A DNA stretch of 64,000 nucleotides from Phycisphaeraceae bacterium (GCA_019636675.1 JAHBXC010000001.1:248001-312000); one strand, 5' to 3'. Positions 9,501 to 17,349 are shown, counted from the stretch's first letter. Translations and numbers: made by a program. Notes: generated by a model not told the origin, from the sequence alone.

Positions 9501-10434
9501 ACGGAAGCTGCGCGCGCACGCGCGCGAGCGCCTCGACGCGATCGCCGACGAGGAGTGGTCGCGCGACGGCATCACGAAGTGGGACTTCGACGCGCTCCCC
9601 TACGCGGTCACCATCCGCCGGGGCCCGAGCGAGACTCTGGGTTACCCGGCGCTGGTCGAGAAAGACCGCGCGGTCTCGCTGCGCCTGCTCGAATCGCCGG
9701 AGGCGGCGCGCGACGCCACGCGGCTTGGGCTGCGCCGCCTCTTCGCGCACGCGATCCGCACGCAGTTCAAGATCCGCGCGCGCGACATCCCGCACCTCAA
9801 CACGCTCGCCACGCTCTTCGCGCCGCTCGGGTCGACCGAGACGCTCCTCGATCATCTCATGCTGATGTTCGCCGACGCCATGTGCCTGCAGGGCGTCGAC
9901 CACTCGACCATCCGCGACCTCGCGTCCTTCGAGCGCCGGCTCGACGACGCATGGACCCGCTTCGGCAAGGTGCGAGACGATGTCTGCGTTCTTGCGCAGA
10001 GCGTGCTGAGCGCCCGCCACGTCGCGTCGCTCGCGATCGACAGCACGAAGAAGATGATCCCCCTGTATGCGAAGACCGATGTCGAGGAGCAGCTCGCGCG
10101 TTTGGCGCCGGCCGACATGCTCGTCGCGCACCCCCTCGAGCGACTGCCCCACCTGCCTCGCTATCTCCGAGCCATCGATGTCCGTCTCGCGAAACTCATC
10201 CGCAAGGGTGAGGCCCAGGACCGGGAGAAGTTTTCTCAGGTTGACATCTTCCTTCGCGCCTACCTGCTTCGCAAGAGCCAGCACGAAGGACGCGGCCTCG
10301 TCGACCCCGAGCTCGACACGCTCCGCTGGATGATCGAGGAGTTCCGCGTGCAGCTGTTCGCGCAGGAGCTGGGCGCCGGCAAGGGCGTCTCGGTGAAGCG
10401 GCTGGACGAGCAGTTCCGCAAGGTCAGGGCCTGA
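6547..10434 (+). CDS. hrpA: ATP-dependent RNA helicase HrpA (start uncertain)
   Basis: A DEAH-box RNA helicase of 1295 residues from the first ATG, the usual length for HrpA. Motif I GETGSGKT (83-90), motif II DEAH (180-183), motif III SAT (211-213), the QASANQRSGRCGR motif VI region, the HA2/OB region and the long C-terminal HrpA domain (about 640-1295) are all visible. Family members act on structured RNA; in E. coli HrpA processes fimbrial mRNA and helps resolve stalled ribosomes. The reading frame stays open upstream to the stop at 6319-6321, and codons just before this ATG encode LLADLRAALPRC, which resembles the usual HrpA N-terminal helix. No ATG, GTG or TTG exists there; a CTG at 6331 is the only upstream candidate noticed. 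Function is secure, start is not. Confidence 0.93.
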   Translation: MGADRPRLASRLKGLERSMREGSLNPGALDSVRRGVERSVALRERRLRARPQRILYPTELPVVERREEIAAAIRDHQVVVVCGETGSGKTTQLPKICLDLGLGIDGLIGHTQPRRIAARTVAARIAEELRVPLGTTVGYKIRFTDEARDDTLVKLMTDGVLLAETQNDPDLERYSAIIIDEAHERSLNIDFLLGYLRQLLPRRPDLKVIITSATIDPQRFADHFGGSEGPAPIVMVSGRTYPVEVRYRPPTDGDFGDVDAQGVSELDLQDEILHAVEELAHEGPGDILVFLSGEREIRETADSLRDRYVNRHPQTEVLPLYARLSTQEQQRVFEPHQNRRIVLATNVAETSLTVPGIRYVIDPGFARISRYSPRTRVQRLPIEKISQASANQRSGRCGRVAPGVAIRLYSEEDFAARAPFTDPEIRRTDLASVILTMRALRLGQPSTFPFIDPPEGRFVREGEETLRELHALDERNDLTDIGRTLARLPVHPRIGRMLVAGDEMGCLDETLVIASFLSAQDPRERPRDRQDDAAAAHAKFADADSDFVSILNLWKFWRHLAETLSSSRLRKACRESMLSFVRMREWQDVHRQLKDLAHELGLRINEKPCDPGSVHTALLTGLLTSVGRKGEDGFEYAGTGGNKFAIHPGSNLYQNRPKWVVAGELVRTTRLYARTAARVQPEWIERAGAHLLTRQHSDPYWDPERAKVFAFEKVSLFGLVLVERRRVDFGSVDPRQAREIFIHHALVESEFATDAKFAQHNARLIEDIRDSESRLRRRDLLADTSARFAFFDARVPAHVCSGEKFESWRRQAERDNPRLLYMTRADLLSRVGAEALGALYPDHLDLFGEPLSLEYVFEPGDEADGVTLVVPIDLLHRLEPTPFEWLVPGMIEELIGELIRTLPKGVRKSIGPTPDATGAILGMLRFREGSFLEQLASALREVRGAPVEPAQFDRSQLPAHLRMRYRVIDGKHRSLDAGRDLADLQRKLRAHARERLDAIADEEWSRDGITKWDFDALPYAVTIRRGPSETLGYPALVEKDRAVSLRLLESPEAARDATRLGLRRLFAHAIRTQFKIRARDIPHLNTLATLFAPLGSTETLLDHLMLMFADAMCLQGVDHSTIRDLASFERRLDDAWTRFGKVRDDVCVLAQSVLSARHVASLAIDSTKKMIPLYAKTDVEEQLARLAPADMLVAHPLERLPHLPRYLRAIDVRLAKLIRKGEAQDREKFSQVDIFLRAYLLRKSQHEGRGLVDPELDTLRWMIEEFRVQLFAQELGAGKGVSVKRLDEQFRKVRA

Positions 10435-10503
10435 GACCCCAGACCCCTTCAACGCCCGAACCGGCCGGCTCCGGGAACACTTGACAAGCCCCCGGCGTTC
10501 ATC

Positions 10504-10902
10504 ATGATGATGTCGATGCCTTCGCGCGTGCTGCTGGCGCTGCTGTTGATGCTGCACACCACCCTCGGGTGGGGGGCGTTCGCGCGGGGTGTCGGGGCGT
10601 CGGGCGCCGCGCGGACGATCCTCATCGATCCTTGCGGCGACGAGTGCTGCTGCGGCCCATCGCACTGCCCGTGCGTTTACGAGCTTCCGGTCCCTGGATC
10701 GAACACTCCGACACCCGCGGTCCCCTCGCAGCGGGGCGACCACGACGGGCCGCGTCTCTCGACGCCAAGGCCCGACCCGATCACCCCGGTGATCCAGCCC
10801 GAGGACGACAGCGTGGCCCACGCGTGGGCGACGCTGCACGCGAGACCGGCGGGCGATCTCTCCCGACGGGTCATGCAGCTCCAGTGCGTCTGGCGACATT
10901 GA
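10504..10902 (+). CDS. Small exported Cys-rich protein (hypothetical)
   Basis: A 132-residue protein I do not recognise. A hydrophobic N-terminus (SRVLLALLLMLHTTLGWGAF) looks like a signal peptide. After it comes a dense cysteine cluster, DPCGDECCCGPSHCPC, with six cysteines in fourteen residues (44-57), then a Pro/Thr-rich low-complexity tail with one more cysteine near the end. Several ATGs are stacked at 10504-10516, so the exact start is open. The cluster could bind metal or form disulfides. Its position 94 bp upstream of an HMA-domain lipoprotein and a beta-barrel protein, all on one strand, points to metal handling; that is inference from context. Confidence 0.6.
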   Translation: MMMSMPSRVLLALLLMLHTTLGWGAFARGVGASGAARTILIDPCGDECCCGPSHCPCVYELPVPGSNTPTPAVPSQRGDHDGPRLSTPRPDPITPVIQPEDDSVAHAWATLHARPAGDLSRRVMQLQCVWRH

Positions 10903-10996
10903 GCGACGCGTCCGGGGGGACGGTGCGCGCCCAGCGCGCCGCCACTGCGTCGTTCTGAGCGTCCAGACCAACATTCTCACCACTGGAGCACTCATC

Positions 10997-11368
10997 ATGC
11001 GAATCGTGCATGTCCTTCTTGCCGTTCTCGTTCCCCTGACTCTTTCGCTCGTGCTCACCGGCTGCGCTGCGACGGATTCGTCGCAGGCGTCCGCCGACGC
11101 CAGCGCGAACTTCTCGCGCGACACCACCCCCCTGACGACCGACGACGCGACCCTCAGCGTTCGCGGCCTGTCGTGCCCGAAGTGCGCGAACAACGTGAAT
11201 CTCGCCCTCGGCAAACTCCCGGGGATCTCCGACACCCACATCGACATGGGCAAGGGCGAGGTCCACGTCGTCTTCGACCCGATCGCCAAGACCCGCCCGA
11301 GCAAGGCCCAGCTCGCCAAGGCGATCACCGACGCTGGCTTCACCATCGTCGACATCCGCACCAACTGA
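10997..11368 (+). CDS. Heavy-metal-associated (HMA) domain lipoprotein
   Basis: A 123-residue protein made of a lipoprotein signal (lipobox LTGC, Cys23), a short Ser/Ala linker and one HMA domain (about 51-121). The metal-binding loop is GLSCPKC (Cys60, Cys63), and the HMA fold is recognisable in the following NNVNLALGKLPGI and GEVHVVFD segments. HMA domains bind Cu(I), Hg(II) or Zn(II) through this CxxC pair. Most stand-alone HMA chaperones are cytoplasmic, so an exported, lipid-anchored copy is unusual. A GGAG site precedes the start, and the beta-barrel gene follows after 22 bp, presumably in the same transcript. The metal cannot be told from sequence. Confidence 0.85.
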   Translation: MRIVHVLLAVLVPLTLSLVLTGCAATDSSQASADASANFSRDTTPLTTDDATLSVRGLSCPKCANNVNLALGKLPGISDTHIDMGKGEVHVVFDPIAKTRPSKAQLAKAITDAGFTIVDIRTN

Positions 11369-11390
11369 CCGCGCGAACAAGGAGACCCCC

Positions 11391-12218
11391 ATGCGAACGC
11401 TTCGCATGTTTCTCGCGCCGGTCGCGTGCTGCCTCATGTGCGTCCCTGCGCTCGCGCAGCAGGCGGTCTACACCACCGCCCCGACCCTGCCCGGCAAGGG
11501 CCAGGTCGTCACGCGCCACCTGCTCCACTTCACCAGCTACCACGACGACGGCGTCAGCGGCGACGATGTGACCCTCCTCAACTCCATCTCCTACGGGCTG
11601 ACCAGCGACCTCGCGGTGCAGTTCGATCTCCCCTACCGATGGCGCGATGTCGAAGGCCTCCCCGGAGGCGACATCGACAACTCGGGGCTGCTCGATTCCT
11701 CGCTCTCGTTCAAGTGGCGCGTGTGGAAGCACGATCCCGGCCCGGTCGACACCATCCGACTCGCGCTCATCGGTGGCCTGCAGCTCCCCACGGGCGCGGA
11801 CCGCTCGTCGAGCGACTCGTTCGACCCGTTCCTCGGCGCGTCGCTGATGCGGATCACCGGGAGGCATGGCTTCGGCGTCTCGGCGCAATGGCTGTTCACC
11901 ACCGGGGGCGTCGACGGCGACCCGGTCAGCCCCGGCGACACGACCGATGACGTGCTCAACCTCGATGGGTCGTATCTGTTCCGAATCGCCCCGGCGACCT
12001 ACGGCGAGGACTTCGCCGCCGCCCTCTACGCCGTGCTGGAAGTGAACACGGTCTACGAGACCAACGGCGACGCGGAGTTGTTTCTGTCCCCAGGCCTGCT
12101 CTACGAGGCGCCCCGGTTCGCGATCGAGGCGGCCGTCCAGCTCCCCGTTGCGCAGGACCTCTCCCACCGCCCCGAGCGCGAGTATGTCGTCACGCTCGGC
12201 CTGCGCCTGCTGTTCTGA
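11391..12218 (+). CDS. Outer-membrane beta-barrel protein, transporter-like
   Basis: A 275-residue protein with a signal peptide ending at ALAQ, followed by alternating polar/hydrophobic strands and a C-terminal phenylalanine, the usual barrel-assembly signal. Strand patterns such as SYGLTSDLAVQFDLPYRWR and LALIGGLQLPTGADR resemble the transporter-type barrels annotated as MetA-pathway-of-phenol-degradation-like. Such proteins often sit beside metal-resistance genes. AAGGAG lies seven bases before the start. It closes the Cys-rich/HMA/barrel set and is followed by two strong hairpins. A role in metal or small-molecule passage across the outer membrane is inference from neighbours. Confidence 0.72.
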   Translation: MRTLRMFLAPVACCLMCVPALAQQAVYTTAPTLPGKGQVVTRHLLHFTSYHDDGVSGDDVTLLNSISYGLTSDLAVQFDLPYRWRDVEGLPGGDIDNSGLLDSSLSFKWRVWKHDPGPVDTIRLALIGGLQLPTGADRSSSDSFDPFLGASLMRITGRHGFGVSAQWLFTTGGVDGDPVSPGDTTDDVLNLDGSYLFRIAPATYGEDFAAALYAVLEVNTVYETNGDAELFLSPGLLYEAPRFAIEAAVQLPVAQDLSHRPEREYVVTLGLRLLF

Positions 12219-12228
12219 CAGGCCCTCC

Positions 12229-12254
12229 GACCGGGCGGGCGCACCCGCCCGGTC
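12229..12254 (+). repeat. Perfect 11-bp hairpin after the beta-barrel gene
   Basis: Arms GACCGGGCGGG and CCCGCCCGGTC enclose a CGCA tetraloop. There is no T-run after it. It lies 10 bases after the barrel stop codon and 8 bases before a second, terminator-like hairpin, so it may protect the mRNA 3' end. Confidence 0.6.
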
Positions 12255-12262
12255 CATCTCCC

Positions 12263-12312
12263 CCCGGCAAGGGGCCTCCAGGACGAGGACCCCTTGCCGG
12301 GTTTCTTGTTTC
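12263..12312 (+). terminator. Rho-independent terminator of the metal-handling gene set
   Basis: A 12-bp stem (CCCGGCAAGGGG pairing with CCCCTTGCCGGG) with a 15-base loop is followed at once by a T-rich tract (TTTCTTGTTTC). This is the best intrinsic terminator in the window and separates the Cys-rich/HMA/barrel genes from the sigma factor gene. Confidence 0.8.
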
Positions 12313-12439
12313 TCAGGAATCCGAACGCTTCCGCCGGAGGTGGCGCGTCCTTCGCCGCCAGTGTCCGCTTCCCGGTGCACCCCGCGCATCTAGACCTTGA
12401 CACGCGAGTTACGCTGTAGCGACCCACCCAGATGTAGGC

Positions 12440-13039
12440 GTGCCCCAACCGATGGCGGACGAACAACCGATCGGACAACCTGCGCCCGATGAGCCGCCGC
12501 ACGAACCCCACGGGCTCGTGCACGGGGGCTCCACAGCCGAGCTGTTCTCGACGCTGGAGGAGGAGTTGCGCCAGATCGCGCGCCTCGCGCTCGCGAAAGA
12601 AAGAGGCGATCACACCCTCCAGCCGACCGCCCTTCTGAACGAGCTCTGGCTGCGCCTCGCGCGAGACCACCGGCTCGCCTTCGAATCGCGGAGCGCGTTC
12701 CTGGCGTTCGCGGCTCGAGCGGTCCGAAATATCCTGGTGGACCATGCGCGCAAGCGACTGGCGAGGAAGCGAGGCGGCAATCTTCAACGGACCGACCTTG
12801 GCAGCGCAGACCACGCCCTCGACGACTATGCCCGCTCGATCCTCGACCTGGAAGATGAGCTTCTGCGACTCGCCGAGATGCACCCGCGCTGCGCGAGGGT
12901 CTTCGAGCTTCATTACTTCGGTGGGCTCAGCATGAGCGACATCGCACCCCAGCTCGACATCGCGGAACGCACGGTCAGGAACGACTGGGCGACCGCGAAA
13001 GCCTGGCTTCGTGTCCGCCTGGACGGAGAGACGGACTGA
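12440..13039 (+). CDS. ECF-type RNA polymerase sigma factor
   Basis: A 199-residue sigma-70-family regulator of the ECF group common in Planctomycetes (TIGR02999-like). Region 2 is seen in HTLQPTALLNELWLRL and AAFLAFAARAVRNILVDHARKR-type text at about 55-110, and region 4 in the helix-turn-helix LSMSDIAPQLDIAERTVRND (about 165-185). The start used is GTG at 12440; ATG at 12452 is an equally possible start, and neither has a strong ribosome-binding site. The stop codon directly touches the ATG of the downstream Ser/Thr kinase gene, a frequent planctomycete pairing in which the kinase is thought to control the sigma factor. The regulon is unknown. No anti-sigma factor is seen. Confidence 0.88.
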   Translation: MPQPMADEQPIGQPAPDEPPHEPHGLVHGGSTAELFSTLEEELRQIARLALAKERGDHTLQPTALLNELWLRLARDHRLAFESRSAFLAFAARAVRNILVDHARKRLARKRGGNLQRTDLGSADHALDDYARSILDLEDELLRLAEMHPRCARVFELHYFGGLSMSDIAPQLDIAERTVRNDWATAKAWLRVRLDGETD

Positions 13040-15481
13040 ATGTCCCCCGAGCGGTTCGAGCGCGTGCGAGACCTGTTCCTGCTCCTCCGGGAGCTTCCCG
13101 GAGAGGAACGAGACAACCTGCTGCGCGCCGAGTGCAAAGACGACCCCGAGCTGCTCACTCTGGTCGATCGGATGCTCAGCACCGACCGAGACGCCGCCCC
13201 CTCGCCGCTCGACGAGCCGCTCGTGCACGCGGCGCGCGTGCTCGCGAGCGTTGACGCACCGGACGGGGCGGCGCCCGTCCCCGACCGGATCGACAAGTAC
13301 CGGGTCGTACGCCTCCTGGGAAGCGGCAGCGTGGGCGATGTCTATCTCGCCGAGCAGCAGGAACCGATCGCCCGGATGGTCGCGCTGAAACTGCTCCGCT
13401 CGGTGGGCGCAGGTTCCCGGAGCGCGTCGCGCTTCGCCATCGAGCGGGAGGCGCTCTCGAAGCTCTCGCACCCGAACATCGCGGGCATCCTTGACGCTGG
13501 GCGCGCTCCGGGAGGGCGGGCGTACATCGTGATGGAGCTGGTCGACGGGATGCGCCTCGACGAGCACATCCGCACCCACCAACCAACGGTGCAGGAGCGC
13601 CTGCTGCTGTTCGTTCAACTGTGCGCCGGAGTGCAGCACGCCCACCATCGCGGCGTGATTCATCGCGATCTCAAGCCCGCGAATGTTCTCGTGGTGCACG
13701 AGCCGGGCGCAGCGAGCGTCAAGATCGTTGACTTCGGAATCGCGAAACTCCTCGACAGCGACCGCTTCTTCGAACGGACGCTGACAGCGAACGGGCAGTT
13801 GCTCGGCACGCTGTCGTACATGAGTCCCGAGCAGCTCGATCCTTCGCTCGGTCCTGTGGACGCACGCTGCGACGTCTACGCGCTGGGGGTGATGCTCTAC
13901 CAGCTCGTCAGCGGGCGAATGCCCTACGGGGACACGGACTCGGGACTTATCCACGCGATCAAGACCGCCGACCGCGTGTCGCCGCGGCCGTTGCCCGAAG
14001 CGCCCAAGGGCATGCGTCGGGACATCGAGACGATCGTGGAGCGTGCGATGGAGCACGACCCCGACAGGCGGTACCCCTCCCCGGCGCACCTCGCCGACGA
14101 CGTGCGCCGCGTGCTGGCGGGCGAGCCGATCCTGGCGCGCCGGGCCTCGCTGGCCGCGAGGGTCGCGATGCTCGCGCGAAGGAACCCCCGGATCGCTTCG
14201 GCGCTCGCCGCGTGTCTGGTGGTGATCGTGTCGCTGAGCGTCCTGAACACGATCGCCGTTGTTCGGCTCGATCGTCAGGTCAGCAAGGAGCGCGACGCGG
14301 TGGCCACCATGCTCGACGAATCGCTCGAGCGTGTCAGACGCCTGAGCGGCGCGATCGACAGCCGGCGCGCGATGGCCGAATCGTTGCTGGCCCAGACCGA
14401 GCGCCTGCTCGCTTCTCGCCCGCGTGACGCGACGCTGCTGGAGTCCAAGGCGAGAATTCTTGATGAGCTCAGCGACCTCGCGATGGCCGAGCGTGATCGC
14501 GAGCTATGCCTGGACCTTCGCGAGCAGGTCGTCGATCTCTACACGCAGCTGCGCGCTTCGAGCCCGGACGACATCGATCTGGCGCGCAGGCACGCCGAGG
14601 CCCTCGTGAAAATCGGCGACCTGCTTGGCTCGACACGCCATCCGCGGGGATCGGAGCCGCTGTACACCCAGGCGCTCGCGATCCACGAGCAGCTCGTCGC
14701 CAGACACCCGGATCACGCCGGGGCGCTCGACGACCTCTGCTGGAGCTACGAACGGATGAGCACCATGTACTGGTGGCTCGATGACCGCCCGAACGCGCTC
14801 CGGTACGCGATGAGCTCCGTCGCGGCAAGCGAACGATTGGTGTCGTTGTCCCCGGACCGTTCGCTCAGCCACCACGCCGCCAGAGGAGCGAACCTCCACC
14901 TTTTCAATCTCCTCATCGGCGACGACGAGAGCGAACGCGCCCGTGCGACACTGGACAAGGCGTTGCACCACGCCCAGGTGGCCGCGACCCTCGAACCCGA
15001 CCGGCTCGATTTCCTGCACGCGCGGGCGATCGTCCGGGATCGTGTCGCGGACCATGCGCTGGCAGCTGGACGTTTCGAGGAAGCGGAAGAACACACCCGG
15101 ATGATGATCAGCGACGCCGACAGACTGGCTCGCGATAACCCGGTCCGGGCCGATCTCTTGTGGCTGCCCGTCATGTCTCGTGTCCGACTCGCGAGCGTGA
15201 TGCTGGCGGCGTGCCGCCCGGCTGACGCGCATGCCGCCGCTCGGCTGGCCATCCGCTACGCGTACGCCCTTGATACCAGCGATGCCATCGTATCAATGGG
15301 GCGCCTGGATCTCGTGGTGTGCGATCTCCTGGACATGCTGGATCGAACGGCTGTGATGCTGCGGCCTTCATCCCCGGAAGAGCCGGTCACCTCCGGGCCA
15401 CGCTCCAGTGCAGAGCAGGACAGCAGACCAGCCCCGGCAACGGCGCAAACTGAACGACCGCTGTATGACATGGGTCTTTGA
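13040..15481 (+). CDS. Transmembrane serine/threonine protein kinase with helical-repeat C-terminus
   Basis: An 813-residue membrane kinase of PknB type. The kinase domain covers about 88-355: glycine loop GSGSVGDVYLAE, catalytic Lys117 (VALKLL), HRDLKPAN (208-215), DFG (231-233) and the activation-segment end GTLSYMSPEQ. All catalytic residues are present, so it should be active. One membrane segment lies at about 385-407 (SALAACLVVIVSLSV), followed by a coiled coil and an extracytoplasmic or cytoplasmic region of TPR-like helices (about 430-760). It starts on the base after the sigma-factor stop codon, so the two are almost certainly cotranslated. It probably transmits an envelope signal to the sigma factor; this coupling is inferred from family precedent. 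Confidence 0.93.
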   Translation: MSPERFERVRDLFLLLRELPGEERDNLLRAECKDDPELLTLVDRMLSTDRDAAPSPLDEPLVHAARVLASVDAPDGAAPVPDRIDKYRVVRLLGSGSVGDVYLAEQQEPIARMVALKLLRSVGAGSRSASRFAIEREALSKLSHPNIAGILDAGRAPGGRAYIVMELVDGMRLDEHIRTHQPTVQERLLLFVQLCAGVQHAHHRGVIHRDLKPANVLVVHEPGAASVKIVDFGIAKLLDSDRFFERTLTANGQLLGTLSYMSPEQLDPSLGPVDARCDVYALGVMLYQLVSGRMPYGDTDSGLIHAIKTADRVSPRPLPEAPKGMRRDIETIVERAMEHDPDRRYPSPAHLADDVRRVLAGEPILARRASLAARVAMLARRNPRIASALAACLVVIVSLSVLNTIAVVRLDRQVSKERDAVATMLDESLERVRRLSGAIDSRRAMAESLLAQTERLLASRPRDATLLESKARILDELSDLAMAERDRELCLDLREQVVDLYTQLRASSPDDIDLARRHAEALVKIGDLLGSTRHPRGSEPLYTQALAIHEQLVARHPDHAGALDDLCWSYERMSTMYWWLDDRPNALRYAMSSVAASERLVSLSPDRSLSHHAARGANLHLFNLLIGDDESERARATLDKALHHAQVAATLEPDRLDFLHARAIVRDRVADHALAAGRFEEAEEHTRMMISDADRLARDNPVRADLLWLPVMSRVRLASVMLAACRPADAHAAARLAIRYAYALDTSDAIVSMGRLDLVVCDLLDMLDRTAVMLRPSSPEEPVTSGPRSSAEQDSRPAPATAQTERPLYDMGL

Positions 15482-15686
15482 GGGGCAGACGACGCTGCAG
15501 AGTTTCCGCGCCGAGTTCAAGGCGGGCAACGGTGGCACAGCCGCGTCTCCGTGGCCCGCTGGGTCAACACGCGCGACGACGGGGGCGGTAGTCACAGGCG
15601 ACGACGCCGACGGTGACGGTGTAGGACGCAACGCCGGACAAGCTTTCGATGGGGCTCGCACGGTGTCTCAAACATCGGTTGAGTCG

Positions 15687-15692
15687 TACACT
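15687..15692 (+). promoter_or_regulatory. Candidate -10 element immediately before the MDR gene
   Basis: TACACT ends five bases before the ATG at 15698, and no Shine-Dalgarno sequence is present. With the usual -10 to start-site distance, the transcript would begin at or next to the start codon. No clear -35 element is seen. Confidence 0.45.
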
Positions 15693-15697
15693 CGCCG

Positions 15698-16681
15698 ATG
15701 CGAGCGGCGGTATACACACGGTTCGGGCCCCCGGAAGTGGTCCGCATTCAAGACATTCCTGACCCGTCGCCCGGCGAGGCGGATGTCATGATCCGCGTGC
15801 ACTCGACCTCGGTGACGACAGCCGACTGGCGGTTACGGGCCAAAGCGATGCCGGCGCCGGTGTTCACGCTCCTCGCTCCTCTGGCGCTGGGCATACGGGG
15901 CCCGCGCAAGCAGGTGCTCGGGACGGAGTGCGCGGGCGTCGTCGAGCGTGTGGGCGCCAGGGTCACAGCGTTCCGTCCCGGGGACCGCGTGGTGGCGGTC
16001 ACGGGCGCGAGGATGGGGGCGCACGCCGAACTCGTCTGCGTGCGGGCCGACTCCGTGATCACGAAGGCGCCAGCCAACCTCACCTTCGACGAGGCGGTGT
16101 CGATCCCGTTCGGAGGGCTCGTCGCGCTGCACTGCCTGCGAGACCTGGCCTCGCTCAAGCCGGGGCAGCGGGTGCTCGTGGTCGGCGCGTCGGGCGCGAT
16201 CGGCGTCGCCGCGGTCCAGCTGGCGCGGCACATGGGCGCAGAGGTCACCGGGGTGTGCAGCACGCCCAATGTCGACCTCGTCGCGGCGCTCGGGGCGGGC
16301 GCGGTCATCGACCGAACCAAGGTTGATTTCACGCGTGGACAGCCGGTGTACGACATCGTGCTCGACGCCGTGGGCGCGACGACCTTTGCCAGGTGCAAGG
16401 GCGTGCTGGCGCCGCGCGGGCAGTTCCTCGCGGTGCTGATGGGCCTGACCGAGTTCTGGCAGATGCTCTCGACCCGGCTCGGCGGCGGCCGGCGTGTGCG
16501 CGGGGCGATCGTGTCGGCGAAGGCCGCCAATCTCGAGTACCTGATGGGGCTGGCACAGTCGGGCGACCTCAAGCCCGTCATCGACAGCACCTACCCGTTG
16601 GAACGGATCGTCGAGGCGCACCGGCGCGTGGACAGCGGCCGCAAGGTGGGTAGCGTAGTCGTCAGCGTCGCACGGGCTTGA
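15698..16681 (+). CDS. Zinc-free NAD(P)H:quinone oxidoreductase-like MDR protein
   Basis: A 327-residue medium-chain dehydrogenase/reductase. The N-terminal GroES-like fold contains GTECAGVVERVGARVTAFRPGDRV (split here as GTECAGVV and FRPGDRV), and the Rossmann fold has the nucleotide motif VVGASGAIGVAAVQLA at about 165-180. The zinc-ligand pattern of alcohol dehydrogenases is absent, so it belongs with quinone oxidoreductase/enoyl-reductase-like members that use NAD(P)H without zinc. It is a single gene with a candidate -10 right before its start. The true substrate cannot be predicted. Confidence 0.85.
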   Translation: MRAAVYTRFGPPEVVRIQDIPDPSPGEADVMIRVHSTSVTTADWRLRAKAMPAPVFTLLAPLALGIRGPRKQVLGTECAGVVERVGARVTAFRPGDRVVAVTGARMGAHAELVCVRADSVITKAPANLTFDEAVSIPFGGLVALHCLRDLASLKPGQRVLVVGASGAIGVAAVQLARHMGAEVTGVCSTPNVDLVAALGAGAVIDRTKVDFTRGQPVYDIVLDAVGATTFARCKGVLAPRGQFLAVLMGLTEFWQMLSTRLGGGRRVRGAIVSAKAANLEYLMGLAQSGDLKPVIDSTYPLERIVEAHRRVDSGRKVGSVVVSVARA

Positions 16682-17101
16682 GTCAGACGCGGCTCTCGGG
16701 AGGAGCATGCGTCCGACGCCATGAAAGCAGGACCCCTCGCGATGGTGCAGAGCGCGCAGCGGCTCACGGACCGACTGTGGCTGGTGGATGCCGGCTCGCC
16801 CGCGCCGAGCGGCCCCGCCGCGCTCACGCTCCTGACCATGACCTCCGAGCCAAGTTTCTGCGTCCTTCGCTGAAGCCCGGTTCAACGCGTGCGACCGCGC
16901 ACAATATGAGGAGCCGCCGTCTGCTGCGCTTGCAGGGTCAACACTCAGCGGCGACCCAGAAGATGCTCACATACCGCCAACTCCCGCACCAAAGCGCCGG
17001 TGTTTGCGAGGTGGCTGAGCAACAGATTGAACTCTCAGCTTTGTTCCCACAACGAGAAAGCCCCTCGACGTACTCGCCGAAGGGCTTCTCTCTGAACAAA
17101 G
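16682..17101. other. Gene-poor spacer before tRNA-Pro, with one possible 50-codon frame
   Basis: This 420-bp stretch separates the MDR gene from tRNA-Pro. The only thing resembling a gene is a plus-strand frame at 16721-16873 (starting MKAGPLAMVQSAQRL and ending FCVLR). It has GC-rich third codon positions, but its closest purine-rich site GGGAGGAG is 16 bases away, and I do not recognise the peptide. The distal 60 bases form the hairpin described separately. I see nothing else with confidence. Confidence 0.4.
17040..17100 (-). terminator. Long hairpin at the 3' end of tRNA-Pro
   Basis: Read on the minus strand, outer arms TTTGTTC/GAACAAA and an inner stem AGAAGCCCTTCG/CGAGGGGCTTTCT (one bulge, one G-T pair) enclose a ten-base loop. 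The structure begins one base after the mature tRNA. There is no clear T-run, so it could be a processing signal rather than a simple terminator. Confidence 0.5.
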
Positions 17102-17175
17102 TCGGGGCGACTGGATTTGAACCAGCGACCTCTTGACCCCCAGTCAAGCGCGCTACCAAGCTGCGCTACGCCCCG
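17102..17175 (-). tRNA. tRNA-Pro (anticodon GGG)
   Basis: Read on the minus strand this 74-base sequence folds into a complete cloverleaf. The acceptor stem is CGGGGCG/CGCCCCG with discriminator A, the D stem GCGC/GCGC, the anticodon stem CTTGA/TCAAG around loop CTGGGGG (anticodon GGG, reading CCC and CCU), and the T arm GCTGG-TTCAAAT-CCAGT. The CCA end is not encoded. It lies alone between two plus-strand genes, with a long hairpin directly after its 3' end. Confidence 0.95.
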
Positions 17176-17335
17176 CGCTTGGTTATCGAGGGCGAGTCTA
17201 AGCAGGTCCACCCGTCCCGACAAGACCGCCGCGCGACAGGTGTGCAAGGTTCCGACCCCGGAGCCCGGGCGGGGCTGTGGGCTGGGTGTCGGGGGTTGGG
17301 GGGCTGGGGAGCCGTGCCGCGGACCGAGAACCCGC

Positions 17336-17341
17336 TATCCT
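17336..17341 (+). promoter_or_regulatory. Candidate -10 element immediately before pyrC
   Basis: TATCCT ends eight bases before the pyrC ATG and there is no Shine-Dalgarno sequence between them. The spacing predicts a leaderless or nearly leaderless transcript. Confidence 0.45.
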
Positions 17342-17349
17342 CGACCCAG

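Noticed and set aside
8791-11364. Long minus-strand frame opposite hrpA and the HMA genes
   Set aside because: It crosses three plus-strand genes with clear domains and shows no recognisable protein sequence.
12397-12420. TTGACA upstream of the sigma-factor gene as a sigma-70 promoter
   Set aside because: No acceptable -10 lies 16-18 bases downstream; the nearby TACGCT is only seven bases away.
15408-15791. Plus-strand frame bridging the kinase end and the MDR start
   Set aside because: It overlaps both neighbours, has no ribosome-binding site and its composition is unlike a protein; I regard the 216-bp spacer as non-coding.
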